From Oscillospiraceae bacterium (GTDB lineage Bacteria > Bacillota > Clostridia > Oscillospirales > Oscillospiraceae), in the NCBI GenBank assembly GCA_022846095.1, contig AP025583.1, positions 4,241,279-4,305,278 of the forward strand: a stretch of 64,000 nucleotides of DNA, in the 5' to 3' direction. The translations under genes were made by a program, and so were the position numbers. The notes beneath the pieces are model-generated. The model was not told the DNA's origin. It was given only the letters and a program-made list of their open reading frames with translations, and made no database searches. Positions 31,826 through 39,411 of this stretch are shown here, piece by piece. The first letter of the stretch is position 1. Every line of letters begins with the position of its first letter.

Positions 31826-32114
31826 AGGCCACGGCGGGCGATTCGTGAATCGCCCCTACGGGCCTGGAGCGGCGGGCCGATGTGGGCATCGGCCCCTACG
31901 GTACGGGGATGAGACGGATTGCCACGGGCCTGCGGCCCTCGCAATGACGTAGGGCGGGGGTCAGGGTGTCCGGGGGACACCCTGATAAAATTCCCTTCTT
32001 CCTTACCCCGTTTGCCCCCGCCGTTCGTTCCCCTTTTCTCACGCACCGAATCCTGTTTATTCAGTTTTTGGCAGACTGCAAGGCCCCCGGCGGGAACTTC
32101 CCGCCGGGGGCCTT
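31826..32114. repeat. Direct repeat, right copy, with a 60-base insertion
   Basis: The same order of modules as at 30934-31174. Inside the GGCGGGG hairpin it carries an insertion (about 31960-32020) with its own hairpin TCAGGGTGTCC/GGACACCCTGA. It ends with a full terminator hairpin (32080-32113) that probably also terminates spoIIP. No gene is supported in 31804-32118. Confidence 0.85.
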
Positions 32115-32118
32115 TTGC

Positions 32119-33342
32119 TTACTCCTCCAGTCCCAGCAGCACCTGTCCCGCGGCCCGGGCGAAGAGCCGGGCCGCGTTCAGGGCCTCCTGGAGTGTGTTG
32201 CCGTGGGTGCCCACCTCCACCAGGAGGGAGCCGTTGGTGAGGTTCTGGTTGTACACCGACGAGCGCAGGGTGATGGGCCGGGCCAGAGTGGGGTAGAGGG
32301 TGTTCAGGCTGCGCTGGATCCGGGAGGCCAGGGTCAGGTTCTGCTGCCAGTTGGGGTGCTCGCCCCCCTCGCTGGAGCCCAGCACCAGCATCACCTGGGC
32401 CGTCTTGACCCCGTCCACCGTGGTCACCGCCTTGTACACCGTGCCGTCCTCCCCCACCAAGGCGTCCCGGTGCACATCCAGCACGATTTTGATGGAGGGG
32501 TACTGCTCCAGATAGGCCTCGACCCCCACCTCCGAGCGGCCGTAGGAGCCGTTGTACTGGGGGTAGTCGTAGATCTCCCGGTCGTGCACCACCCGCAGGC
32601 CCATTTCGGTAAAGACCCGCTCCATCTCGTCCCCCACCCGGACCACGTTGTAGTTCTCGTCCAGGGTGCGGGTGTTGTTGTCGCTGGGCAGATACACGTC
32701 GGTGCCGTCTGGGGTGTACGCCTCGGTGCCGTGGGTGTGCATAATCAGGATCTGCGGCCCCTCCTCGGGCAGGGAGATGTCCACCGGCGCGGCGGCCAGG
32801 GCGGCCAAATCCACGTCCAGCTTGGTGCGGTTATAGAGGTAGATTCCCCCCGCCGTGACATAGCCCTGGCTGCTGGTGGGCACCAGGGTGCGTTCCACGA
32901 TGTTCTCCGGCGCGGCGGTGGACTGGGGCAGCTCGTCTTCGTTGATGTCGTCGTGATCCTTGGCGGGCTGGCCCGCCGGGCGGTCGGTGTTGGGGTCGGT
33001 GCCGGCGGGATCCGGCTCCCCGGCGGGGGGCACGTAGCCGGAAACCGTACCCAGGCCCGCGCGCAGGTAGGCGCTCTGGCCCAGCACCAGCCGCTGCCAG
33101 CCGTCCATCTCCGACAGGGGGTCGCCCTCCACGGGCACCGCGCCCAGCTCGGCCCGCAGGGCCGCCGCCACAAAGTCGGGGCTCTGCCCCAGGCTGCGGA
33201 AGGCCTCCGCCGCCGCCCCGGCCCCCGCGCCCATCAGCAGCGCCCACACCGCCACCGTGGCCATAAACAGGGCCGCGCCCCGGCGCAGCACCCGGCCCCA
33301 CTCAATTGCGTTGTCCCGTCTTTTTCCCCGCATAGCATCCAC
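32119..33342 (-). CDS. spoIIP: Stage II sporulation protein P
   Basis: This 407-residue protein is the amidase/endopeptidase of the SpoIID-M-P engulfment machine, which degrades septal peptidoglycan so that the mother cell can engulf the forespore. One N-terminal membrane segment (GAALFMATVAVWALLMGAGA) and a Pro/Asp-rich linker precede the hydrolase domain. Zinc-binding and family motifs are visible: ILIMHTHGTEAYTP, NTRTLDENYNVVRVG, IVLDVHRDAL and LLVEVGTHGNTLQEA. Two starts (33342 and 33330) are possible. The gene stands alone here, not next to gpr. A sigma-E-like promoter lies 35-60 bases upstream. Confidence 0.95.
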   Translation of the reverse strand: MDAMRGKRRDNAIEWGRVLRRGAALFMATVAVWALLMGAGAGAAAEAFRSLGQSPDFVAAALRAELGAVPVEGDPLSEMDGWQRLVLGQSAYLRAGLGTVSGYVPPAGEPDPAGTDPNTDRPAGQPAKDHDDINEDELPQSTAAPENIVERTLVPTSSQGYVTAGGIYLYNRTKLDVDLAALAAAPVDISLPEEGPQILIMHTHGTEAYTPDGTDVYLPSDNNTRTLDENYNVVRVGDEMERVFTEMGLRVVHDREIYDYPQYNGSYGRSEVGVEAYLEQYPSIKIVLDVHRDALVGEDGTVYKAVTTVDGVKTAQVMLVLGSSEGGEHPNWQQNLTLASRIQRSLNTLYPTLARPITLRSSVYNQNLTNGSLLVEVGTHGNTLQEALNAARLFARAAGQVLLGLEE

Positions 33343-33374
33343 ATCCTATTCTTATCTGAAGTGAGAGATAAGAA

Positions 33375-33403
33375 ATCCTATGCGCCCGCGGGCGGGGATA
33401 TGA
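33375..33403 (-). promoter_or_regulatory. Candidate sigma-E promoter of spoIIP
   Basis: On the minus strand, TCATATC (33403-33397), a 14-base spacer and CATAGGAT (33382-33375) approximate the Bacillus sigma-E pattern (ATATT-like -35 and CATACAnT -10). This agrees with mother-cell expression of spoIIP. Confidence 0.55.
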
Positions 33404-33436
33404 GCCTGTCCATTTAATTTGATTTTCAAAATACTC

Positions 33437-33464
33437 TTGACTTCTGTGCGAAACCTGATATAAT
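33437..33464 (+). promoter_or_regulatory. Promoter of the marR-degV pair
   Basis: TTGACT (33437-33442), 16 bases, TATAAT (33459-33464), about 37 bases before the ATG. Confidence 0.7.
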
Positions 33465-33501
33465 CGCATTGCTTTGAAACTCGAAGAAAGGGGAGGAGCC
33501 C

Positions 33502-33963
33502 ATGGAGGACCACGGCGAAATTCTAAACCGCTTTTTAGTGGAGGTCTTTAACGAGATCCTCAAGACCGAGGAGGCCAGCCTGGCTGCGGCCTACCGGGAT
33601 CTCTCCCTGCGGGAGCTCCACCTGATCGAGGAGGTCTGCCGCGCGGCGGATAAGGGCCTGGACAACCGGGCCACCGCCATCGCCGCCGCCCAGCGGGTGA
33701 CGGCGGGCACGCTGACCACGGCCGTGACCCTGCTGGAAAAGAAGGGGTACCTGCTGCGCCGGCGGGACGAGCGCGACAAGCGTGTGGTGCGCATCCTGCC
33801 CACCGAGAAGGCCCGCGAGGCCGACGCGCGGCACGCCAAATTCCACCAGGAGATGGTGGAGGACTGCCTGTCCGCCCTCAGCGAGGAGGAGGCGGTGGTT
33901 TTCGTCCGCGCCCTGGGGACGGTGGCCTCCTTCTTCCGCGCCAAGCACAAAGAGATGATGTAA
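33502..33963 (+). CDS. MarR family regulator
   Basis: This 153-residue protein has a MarR winged helix (TAIAAAQRVTAGTLTTAVTLLEKKGYLLRR then RDERDKRVVRILPTEK). The N- and C-terminal helices form the dimer. It lies 14 bases before a DegV gene. In Firmicutes similar MarR proteins (FabT-like) control fatty acid synthesis, and DegV proteins bind fatty acids, so a lipid link is plausible but inferred. ATG 33502 follows AAAGGGGAGGAG. Confidence 0.88.
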   Translation: MEDHGEILNRFLVEVFNEILKTEEASLAAAYRDLSLRELHLIEEVCRAADKGLDNRATAIAAAQRVTAGTLTTAVTLLEKKGYLLRRRDERDKRVVRILPTEKAREADARHAKFHQEMVEDCLSALSEEEAVVFVRALGTVASFFRAKHKEMM

Positions 33964-33977
33964 GGAGAATAACCCAT

Positions 33978-34817
33978 ATGATTCGTATTGTAACCGACAG
34001 CACCAGCGACCTGTCCCCCGACCGGGCGGCGGAGCTGGGGGTAGACGTGCTGCCCCTGTCCGTCCACTTCGGGGAGGAGGCCTTCCGGGACGGGGTGGAC
34101 ATCACCACGGCCGAGTTCTACGGCCGCCTGGCCCGGGTGGACGCCCTGCCCACCACCTCCCAGGTAAACCCCGAGGCCTTCGAGAGCCTGTTCCGCAGCT
34201 ACGTGGAGCAGGGGGACCAGGTGCTGGGCATCTTCCTGTCCAGCGACATGTCGGGCACCTGCCAGTCCGCCCTGATTGCCCGGGACATGGTGGGCGGGCC
34301 GGACATTGCCGTGGTGGACTCGCAGACCGTCACCTTCGCCCTGGGGCTGCTGGTGGAGGCCGCCTGCGCCCTGCGGGACCGGGGGCTGTCCCTGGCCGAG
34401 CTGGAGCGCGAGACCCGGGCCCTGGCTGGGCGGGTCAAGCTGCTGGCCGTGGTGGACACCCTGAAATATCTGAAGATGGGCGGGCGCATCAACGCCGCCA
34501 CCGCGGTGGTGGGGGGCCTGCTGGGCATCTCCCCCATCATCACCGTGGAGCACGGGCTGGTGGAGGCCATCGGCAAGGCCCGGGGCCGCCGGGCCGCCTT
34601 CCAGTGGATCGCCAAGCACATGGAGCAGTATCCCCCCGACCTGTCCCTGCCCGTGGTGTTCGGCCACTCCAACGCCCCCGAGGCCCGGGACGAGTGCATG
34701 GCCTTCTTCTACAGCGCCGTGGACGGCGCCCAGACCCTCACCAGCGACATCGGCGCGGTGGTGGGCACCCACGCGGGCCCCGGCGCAGCGGGGCTGGCCT
34801 ATTTCGTCCAGGCATAG
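33978..34817 (+). CDS. DegV family fatty-acid-binding protein
   Basis: This 279-residue protein starts IRIVTDSTSDLSPDRAAELG, followed by TTSQVNPEAF near residue 55 and SSDMSGTCQSA near residue 90, all DegV marks. VVDTLKYLKMGGRI near residue 155 is also typical. DegV (FakB-type) proteins hold a fatty acid for phosphorylation by the FakA kinase so that exogenous fatty acids can enter phospholipids. No fakA lies nearby. It is probably co-transcribed with the marR gene. Confidence 0.94.
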   Translation: MIRIVTDSTSDLSPDRAAELGVDVLPLSVHFGEEAFRDGVDITTAEFYGRLARVDALPTTSQVNPEAFESLFRSYVEQGDQVLGIFLSSDMSGTCQSALIARDMVGGPDIAVVDSQTVTFALGLLVEAACALRDRGLSLAELERETRALAGRVKLLAVVDTLKYLKMGGRINAATAVVGGLLGISPIITVEHGLVEAIGKARGRRAAFQWIAKHMEQYPPDLSLPVVFGHSNAPEARDECMAFFYSAVDGAQTLTSDIGAVVGTHAGPGAAGLAYFVQA

Positions 34818-34824
34818 TGCAAAC

Positions 34825-34862
34825 AGAGCGCGGCGGCCCCTGTGGGGCCGCCGCGCTCTTCC
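34825..34862. terminator. Terminator between degV and the convergent SDR gene
   Basis: A strong stem AGAGCGCGGCGGCCCC with its complement (34825-34860, loop TGTG) is followed by TT. It serves convergent genes. Confidence 0.75.
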
Positions 34863-34865
34863 GTT

Positions 34866-35648
34866 TTAAATGCCCATGCCCCCCGCCGCGTCCACGGCGG
34901 CGCCGGTGACATAGGAGGCCAAGGGGGAGAGGAGGAGGAGCACCAGTGGGGCCACCTCCTCCGCCCGGCCGAAGCGGCCCAGGGGGATGCCCCGGCGCGC
35001 GGCCTCCGCCGCCGCCCACTCCGGGTAGGGCAGGGGGGAGCCAGACCGCTCATACCGGGCCCGCTGGCGGCCCGTGTCGATGGCCCCCAGGTTCACCGTG
35101 TTCACGCAGATGCCCTCCGGGGCCAGCTCAGCGGCGTAGAGCGCCGCCAGCTGCCTTACGGCGGCCCGGGCCGCGCTCACCGCGGCCATGTCCGGGTCGG
35201 GCCGGTTGGCCGTCACCCCGTTGAGGATCACCACCCGCCCCGCGTCCGAGCGCCGCAGGGCCGGCAGGGCGGGGATGAGCACATTGCGCACCCCGCTCAG
35301 CTTCAGTTCACACTGGGAGATCCACTCCTCCGCGGGGGTGTCCAGCACCCGGCCCGTGGTGCCCTGGCCCGCCCCCGCCATCAGGCCGTCCAGGCGGCCG
35401 AAGCCCTCCGCCGCGTCCGCCACGGCGGCGGCCATGGCGTGCTCGTCCCGCACGTCGCAGGCCCGCGTGCGCAGATTGGGGCGCAGCGCCTCCGGCAGCG
35501 CGGCGCGCAGGGCCTCCAGCGCCCCCGCGTCCCGGGCGCAGGTTCCCACCATGGCCCCCTCGGCCAGCAGCCCTTCCACCACGGCCCGCCCGATCCCCCG
35601 GCTGCCGCCGGTGACGTAGTAGGCCCGTCCGCTGAGCTTCAAATCCAC
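34866..35648 (-). CDS. SDR-fold protein lacking the canonical catalytic tyrosine and lysine
   Basis: This 260-residue protein starts at GTG 35648 after AAAGGAGGCGG. The cofactor loop YVTGGSRGIGRA is intact. Where active SDRs have a serine and YxxxK, it reads VVILNGVTANRPDPDMAAVS then AARAAVRQ: Tyr is Val and Lys is Arg. The end, ASYVTGAAVDAAGGMGI, is usual for SDRs. A subgroup of SDRs with SAARA in place of YxxxK is known and annotated as oxidoreductases, but the chemistry of this one is doubtful; it may bind rather than reduce its ligand. The longer open frame to 35768 has no ribosome site. Confidence 0.8.
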   Translation of the reverse strand: MDLKLSGRAYYVTGGSRGIGRAVVEGLLAEGAMVGTCARDAGALEALRAALPEALRPNLRTRACDVRDEHAMAAAVADAAEGFGRLDGLMAGAGQGTTGRVLDTPAEEWISQCELKLSGVRNVLIPALPALRRSDAGRVVILNGVTANRPDPDMAAVSAARAAVRQLAALYAAELAPEGICVNTVNLGAIDTGRQRARYERSGSPLPYPEWAAAEAARRGIPLGRFGRAEEVAPLVLLLLSPLASYVTGAAVDAAGGMGI

Positions 35649-35761
35649 AAAACCGCCTCCTTTGCTTGAGTGTACCACAGGATCGGCCCCTGCGGAAGCG
35701 CCGATTTGGGCGTTAGGGGATAACACTCCGCCTTTTGCAGAAAATAAATGGCAAAGAGGGC

Positions 35762-35815
35762 TTGACAATCTTATCAGTAACCGTTATTATTAATATACAA
35801 ACAGTAACCATTACT
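35762..35815 (+). promoter_or_regulatory. Encapsulin operon promoter with two matching operator words
   Basis: TTGACA (35762-35767), 17 bases, TATTAT (35785-35790). Two copies of the near-palindrome AGTAACC(G/A)TTA(T/C)T sit at 35776-35788, overlapping the -10 box, and at 35803-35815, just after the start. The 27-base offset puts them on nearly the same face of the helix. This looks like a repressor site pair. The regulator is unknown; an iron or redox sensor would fit the cargo. Confidence 0.7.
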
Positions 35816-35840
35816 ACTTATTAGAAAAGGAGTGTTCCAT

Positions 35841-36203
35841 ATGCCTAGTTTTGCCAATCCGTTTCAGGGGAACGTGGACCGCAAGCTGTCCAACGCCGAG
35901 CTGATGCAGGCCCTGCGCCTGGACATCGCCGGGGAGCTGGAGGCCATCTTCCTGTACGACGCCCACTATCTCGCCACCGACGACCCGGTGGCCAAGGCCG
36001 TCCTGGCCGACATCCGGGACGAGGAGAAGGTCCATATGGGCGAGCTCATCACCCTGATGCGCCACCTGGACCCCAAGGAGGCCCAGCTCTTCCTGGACGG
36101 GGAGGGCGAGGTCAACGAGATGCTGGAGGAGCTGGGCATCAAGCCCGCGCCCGTCCCCGGCCCCGCCGCCGGGCCCACCGTGGGCAGCCTGGTGGAAGAA
36201 TAA
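35841..36203 (+). CDS. Encapsulated ferritin-like cargo protein (EncFtn-type)
   Basis: This 120-residue protein has a two-helix ferritin-like core: ALRLDIAGELEAIFLYDAHY with iron-binding Glu, then ADIRDEEKVHMGELITLMRH with the Glu and His. Encapsulated ferritins form annular decamers that oxidise Fe2+ inside a protein shell. The C-terminal tail is proline-rich and ends TVGSLVEE; TVGSL is the classic encapsulin-loading peptide. ATG 35841 lies 8 bases after AAAAGGAG. The shell gene follows 16 bases later. Confidence 0.93.
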   Translation: MPSFANPFQGNVDRKLSNAELMQALRLDIAGELEAIFLYDAHYLATDDPVAKAVLADIRDEEKVHMGELITLMRHLDPKEAQLFLDGEGEVNEMLEELGIKPAPVPGPAAGPTVGSLVEE

Positions 36204-36219
36204 GAAAGGAGCTGTAAAA

Positions 36220-37032
36220 ATGGACTATCTGGCCAGAGAGAGCGCGCCCTTCTCCGCCGAGGTGTGGGAGAAGATTGACGCCGCCGTGATCGATACCGCA
36301 AAGAAGCACATGGTCTGCCGCAGGTTTTTGAGCCTGTTCGGCCCCCTGGGGGCCGGCGCCGGCGTGGTGGCCGTGGACAGCGCCGCCAAGGGCGAGGACC
36401 TGGAGGGCGGCGTGGGCCGCGTCACCGGCCGCCGCCTGGTGGAGCTGCCCCAGCTCTACGAGGACTTCACCCTGCTGTGGCGGGACATCGAGGAGGCCGA
36501 AAAGAACGGCTGGCCCCTGGATCTCTCCGCCGCCACCGCCGCCGCCCAGCGCGCCGCCAAGCGGGAGGACGACCTGATCCTCTTCGGCAGCAAGGCGCTG
36601 GGCGTGGAGGGCCTGTTGAATTCCTCCGGTTCCTTTAAGATCAAGCGCGGCAACTGGAAGGAGGGCGAGGACGCCTTCCGGGACGTGGCCCACGGCATCG
36701 CCCACCTGTCCTCCAGCAGCCTGCTGGGGCGGTACGCCCTGGTGCTCTCCCCCGACGTGTACCTGGATTTGCAGCGCATCCAGCCCGGCGTGAATATGCT
36801 GGAGCTGGACCGCATCGCCCGGCTGGTGGACGGCCGCGTGTACGCCACCGGGGCCTTTGGGGCCAACAAGGCCGTGCTGGTGTGCGCCGAGCCCCAGTAT
36901 ATGGACCTGGCCGTGGGCGCCGACCTGGGCGTGGGGTACCTGGAGCTCAAGGATTTCAATCACGCCTTCCGTATGCTGGAGACCGTGGCCCTGCGCGTCA
37001 AGGAGCCCAACGCCATCGTGGTGTTCGAGTAA
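36220..37032 (+). CDS. Family 1 encapsulin shell protein
   Basis: This 270-residue protein has the HK97 phage-capsid fold of encapsulins (linocin M18 type). It starts MDYLARESAPFSAEVWEKID, has TGRRLVELPQLYEDFTLLWRD-type segments near residue 70, the E-loop region around residues 60-90 and SSLLGRYALVLSPDVYLDLQ near residue 165. It ends LKDFNHAFRMLETVALRVKE with the final beta strand. Sixty copies would form a T=1 shell of about 24 nm that stores iron oxidised by the cargo. It is co-transcribed with that cargo and closed by a strong terminator. Confidence 0.95.
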   Translation: MDYLARESAPFSAEVWEKIDAAVIDTAKKHMVCRRFLSLFGPLGAGAGVVAVDSAAKGEDLEGGVGRVTGRRLVELPQLYEDFTLLWRDIEEAEKNGWPLDLSAATAAAQRAAKREDDLILFGSKALGVEGLLNSSGSFKIKRGNWKEGEDAFRDVAHGIAHLSSSSLLGRYALVLSPDVYLDLQRIQPGVNMLELDRIARLVDGRVYATGAFGANKAVLVCAEPQYMDLAVGADLGVGYLELKDFNHAFRMLETVALRVKEPNAIVVFE

Positions 37033-37041
37033 CATAATGAT

Positions 37042-37083
37042 AGAGGGAGCCCCGGATCACATGATCCGGGGCTCCCTCTGATC
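37042..37083 (+). terminator. Terminator of the encapsulin operon
   Basis: An 18-bp perfect stem (AGAGGGAGCCCCGGATCA with its complement, loop CA, 37042-37079) is followed by GATCTTCTTTG. Confidence 0.8.
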
Positions 37084-37096
37084 TTCTTTGTTTTGG

Positions 37097-37432
37097 AGGC
37101 CCGGCCTCCGGCGGCGGGATTCTTTGCTTGCAAAGAACCCCGGGAAGAAACAACCAGGGCTTCGGCCCTGGACCCGGGGCCCGGCGGCGGTGCAGTTCAG
37201 GTAACCTGCAAAACCTGAAAGCGCTCAGGGCTCGGTTCGGCCTGGTGCTTGAGGCGGATAGGGCTATCGCCCCTGCGGCACATCACCTGCCCAAGCCAAA
37301 AATAGTTGCAATTCAAGTACTGCCTGAAAAGCCGCACATACTGCCATGCCATGTTCGTTGCCCTGGCGCTTGTACGGCCCGACGTTGCCCCGTCACCCTC
37401 CATCCGTAGGGGCGATTCACGAATCGCCCGTC
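37097..37432. repeat. Composite intergenic repeat, inverse copy without module A
   Basis: The long module runs 37097-37377 (GGAGGCCCGGCCTCC, GCGGGATTCTTTGCTTGC, CAGGGCTTCGGCCCTGG, CAGGGCTCGGTTCGGCC, CCTGAAAAGCCGCACATACT). A 27-base unrelated spacer follows and then the palindrome module GGGGCGATTCACGAATCGCC (37408-37430). The perfect hairpin TTCTTTGC/GCAAAGAA is conserved. No gene is supported in 37033-37478. Confidence 0.85.
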
Positions 37433-37478
37433 CGCTTCTGGGCTTGCACCCAAAATCCTTATGGAGCGCACCCGCTCC

Positions 37479-38519
37479 CTATTGGCAGTCTAAATACAGC
37501 GCAATCAGCTCCACCGTGGCTTTCATCCCGTCAAAATGGGTGCGCTCCATGCCGTGGGAGGCGTGGACGCCGGGGCCGATCAGGGCGGCGGGCACGTCCT
37601 GCCCGGCCTTCCAGGCCACCCCCGCGTCGGAGGAGTAGTGGGGGTAGATGTCCACGGCGTAGTCCAATCCGTGCTCTTGGGCCAGATTCACCAGCCGGGT
37701 GACCATATCGTAGTCGTAGGGCCCCATATTGTCCTTGGCGCAGATGGACACCTGGTGCTCGGTGCAGGTCAAATCCTCGCCGATGCAGCCCATATCCACG
37801 GCCAGCAGCTCGGTGATGTCCCCGGGCAGGGTGGCCCCGCCGTGGCCCACCTCCTCGTGCACGGTAAAAGTGATCTCGGTGCGGTATTTGGGCTTGACCC
37901 CCGCGTCCCGCATCAGCTTCAAAACCGCGAGGATACAGGCGGCGCTGCCCTTGTCATCGATGAAGCGGGACTTCAAAAAGCCGCTGGGGGTGACCACGGT
38001 CTTGGGGTCGTAGCACACGAAGTCCCCGGCCCGGATGCCAAGCTGCTCCACGTCCTCTCTGGAGGAGACCACCTCGTCGATGCGCACGGCCAGGTTCTTC
38101 TCGTCCCTGGGCCGGCTGAGCACGTCGTCGTGGACGTGGGCGGCGGGTGAGAGGGAGAGGATGGTGCCGGTGTACGCCCGGCCGTCCCGGGTGTAGATTT
38201 TGCAGTACTCCCCGTCCAGGGTGGGCAGGATGGGCCCGCCGATGCGGGTGATCATCAGGTGGCCGTCGGCGGTGACGGAGCGCACCATCAGCCCCAGGGT
38301 GTCGATGTGGGCGCACAGGCCCACGGCGGTGCCGTTGTCCCGGCCCTCGGCCGTGATGATCAGGTTGCCCTTGCGGGTGCGGCGGGTGGGGTAGCCCAGG
38401 CCGCGGGCGATCTCCTCCGCCACGGCGGTGACGCTGTGGGTGAAGCCGCTGGGGCTGTCGGTGGTGAGCAGCTTTTCGGCGGTGTCCATCAAAAACGCCT
38501 TGCAGCCGTCAAAATCCAT
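37479..38519 (-). CDS. M42 family metallopeptidase (glutamyl aminopeptidase-like)
   Basis: This 346-residue cytoplasmic aminopeptidase would trim amino acids from short peptides as a large tetrahedral complex. Dinuclear metal site residues are visible: GLCAHIDTLGLMV (His, Asp), FIDDKGSAA (Asp), VHEEVGHGGA (two Glu) and AVDMGC (Asp). The terminal HASHGMERTHFDGMKAT holds the last histidine. ATG 38519 follows TAAGGAGAGG; the open frame extends further but without a ribosome site. The gene is divergent from ybaK. Confidence 0.94.
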   Translation of the reverse strand: MDFDGCKAFLMDTAEKLLTTDSPSGFTHSVTAVAEEIARGLGYPTRRTRKGNLIITAEGRDNGTAVGLCAHIDTLGLMVRSVTADGHLMITRIGGPILPTLDGEYCKIYTRDGRAYTGTILSLSPAAHVHDDVLSRPRDEKNLAVRIDEVVSSREDVEQLGIRAGDFVCYDPKTVVTPSGFLKSRFIDDKGSAACILAVLKLMRDAGVKPKYRTEITFTVHEEVGHGGATLPGDITELLAVDMGCIGEDLTCTEHQVSICAKDNMGPYDYDMVTRLVNLAQEHGLDYAVDIYPHYSSDAGVAWKAGQDVPAALIGPGVHASHGMERTHFDGMKATVELIALYLDCQ

Positions 38520-38597
38520 TTGAATCCTCTCCTTACTTGTGGTATGCTTCTCCATCATAATACGATTTCCTGAATTCATTTGCAAGGGGCGACGACC

Positions 38598-39077
38598 ATG
38601 GCGGAAACCAAGACCAATGTCATGCGGCTGCTGGATCAGAAGAAGATCCCCTACACCCCCCACGCCTACCCCTACGCGGGGGGCGCGGTGGACGGCGCCA
38701 CGGTGGCGGGGCTCATCGGCCTGCCGCCGGAGCGGGTCTACAAGACCCTGGTGACCCGGGGCGCGGGCGGGGGGTACTACGTATTCGTGGTGCCGGTGCT
38801 GGGGGAGCTGGATCTCAAGGCCGCCGCCCGGGCGGCGGGGGAGAAGTCCATCGAGATGATAAGGCAGGCCCAGCTCCTCCCCCTGACGGGGTACGTCCAC
38901 GGCGGCTGCTCCCCGCTGGGCATGAAAAAGCAGTTCCCCACCGTGGTGGACGAGAGCGCCCTGGCCCTGGAGGCCATGGCAGTGAGCGCAGGGAAGGTCG
39001 GCTTCCAGGTGGAGCTCTCCCCGGCGGACCTGTGCGCACTGGCGGGCGGGCGCTTCGCCCCGGTGGCTAAACGGTGA
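38598..39077 (+). CDS. ybaK: YbaK/EbsC-type Cys-tRNA(Pro) deacylase
   Basis: This 159-residue protein frees cysteine wrongly attached to tRNA-Pro. Family marks are TNVMRLLDQKKIPYTPHAYP at the start, YKTLVTRG near residue 50, GCSPLGMKKQFPTVVDES near residue 110 and the end VGFQVELSPADLCAL. The lysine in YKTLV is the key catalytic residue of the family. ATG 38598 is preceded by AGGGGCGACG. It overlaps the convergent DsrE-like gene by 11 bases. Confidence 0.92.
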   Translation: MAETKTNVMRLLDQKKIPYTPHAYPYAGGAVDGATVAGLIGLPPERVYKTLVTRGAGGGYYVFVVPVLGELDLKAAARAAGEKSIEMIRQAQLLPLTGYVHGGCSPLGMKKQFPTVVDESALALEAMAVSAGKVGFQVELSPADLCALAGGRFAPVAKR

Positions 39078-39408
39078 GCAGGGGCGCGCCGCTCTGCATC
39101 AGGCGGGTGAGGGGCTCCCCCCAGGGGATCAGCTCGATGTCCAGGGCGGTGATCCGCTCCACCGCCTTCAGGTTCTCGGCGCAGGTCACGCAGGCGGAGA
39201 ATTCCACCCCGGCCTTGCGGGCGAAGCGCATCCAGTCCTGGGCCTGCGCGTCCTCGGCCATATAGCGCACCGTGTCCCCCCACAGGATGACGGTCACCTT
39301 GTCCCACCAGCCCCGCAGGATGGAGTTCGTGGCGTACATCATGACCATATTCTCGCTGGTGTTGGGGTTGGAGTTGGTCCACAGGATATGCAGATGCCTT
39401 TCTTCCAT
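39067..39408 (-). CDS. DsrE-like family protein
   Basis: This 113-residue protein has a flavodoxin-like alpha/beta pattern (HLHILWTNSNPNTSENMVMM, then VTVILWGDTVRYMAED) and a cysteine pair CVTC near residue 75. It resembles the DsrE/DsrF-like group of small sulfur-relay or unknown-function proteins. It is the last gene of a minus-strand row GNAT-kinase-CmpB-DsrE and starts 3 bases after the CmpB-like gene ends. The function is unknown. Confidence 0.78.
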   Translation of the reverse strand: MEERHLHILWTNSNPNTSENMVMMYATNSILRGWWDKVTVILWGDTVRYMAEDAQAQDWMRFARKAGVEFSACVTCAENLKAVERITALDIELIPWGEPLTRLMQSGAPLLTV

Positions 39409-39411
39409 GAT

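Noticed and set aside
30201-32113. Counting the GGCCCCCGGCGGG hairpins as three independent terminators
   Set aside because: They are near-identical copies inside a duplicated segment; only those directly after xth and spoIIP have a clear gene to terminate.
37479-38900. A 473-residue version of the M42 peptidase
   Set aside because: The added part overlaps ybaK antisense, and only ATG 38519 has a ribosome site and the family N-terminus.
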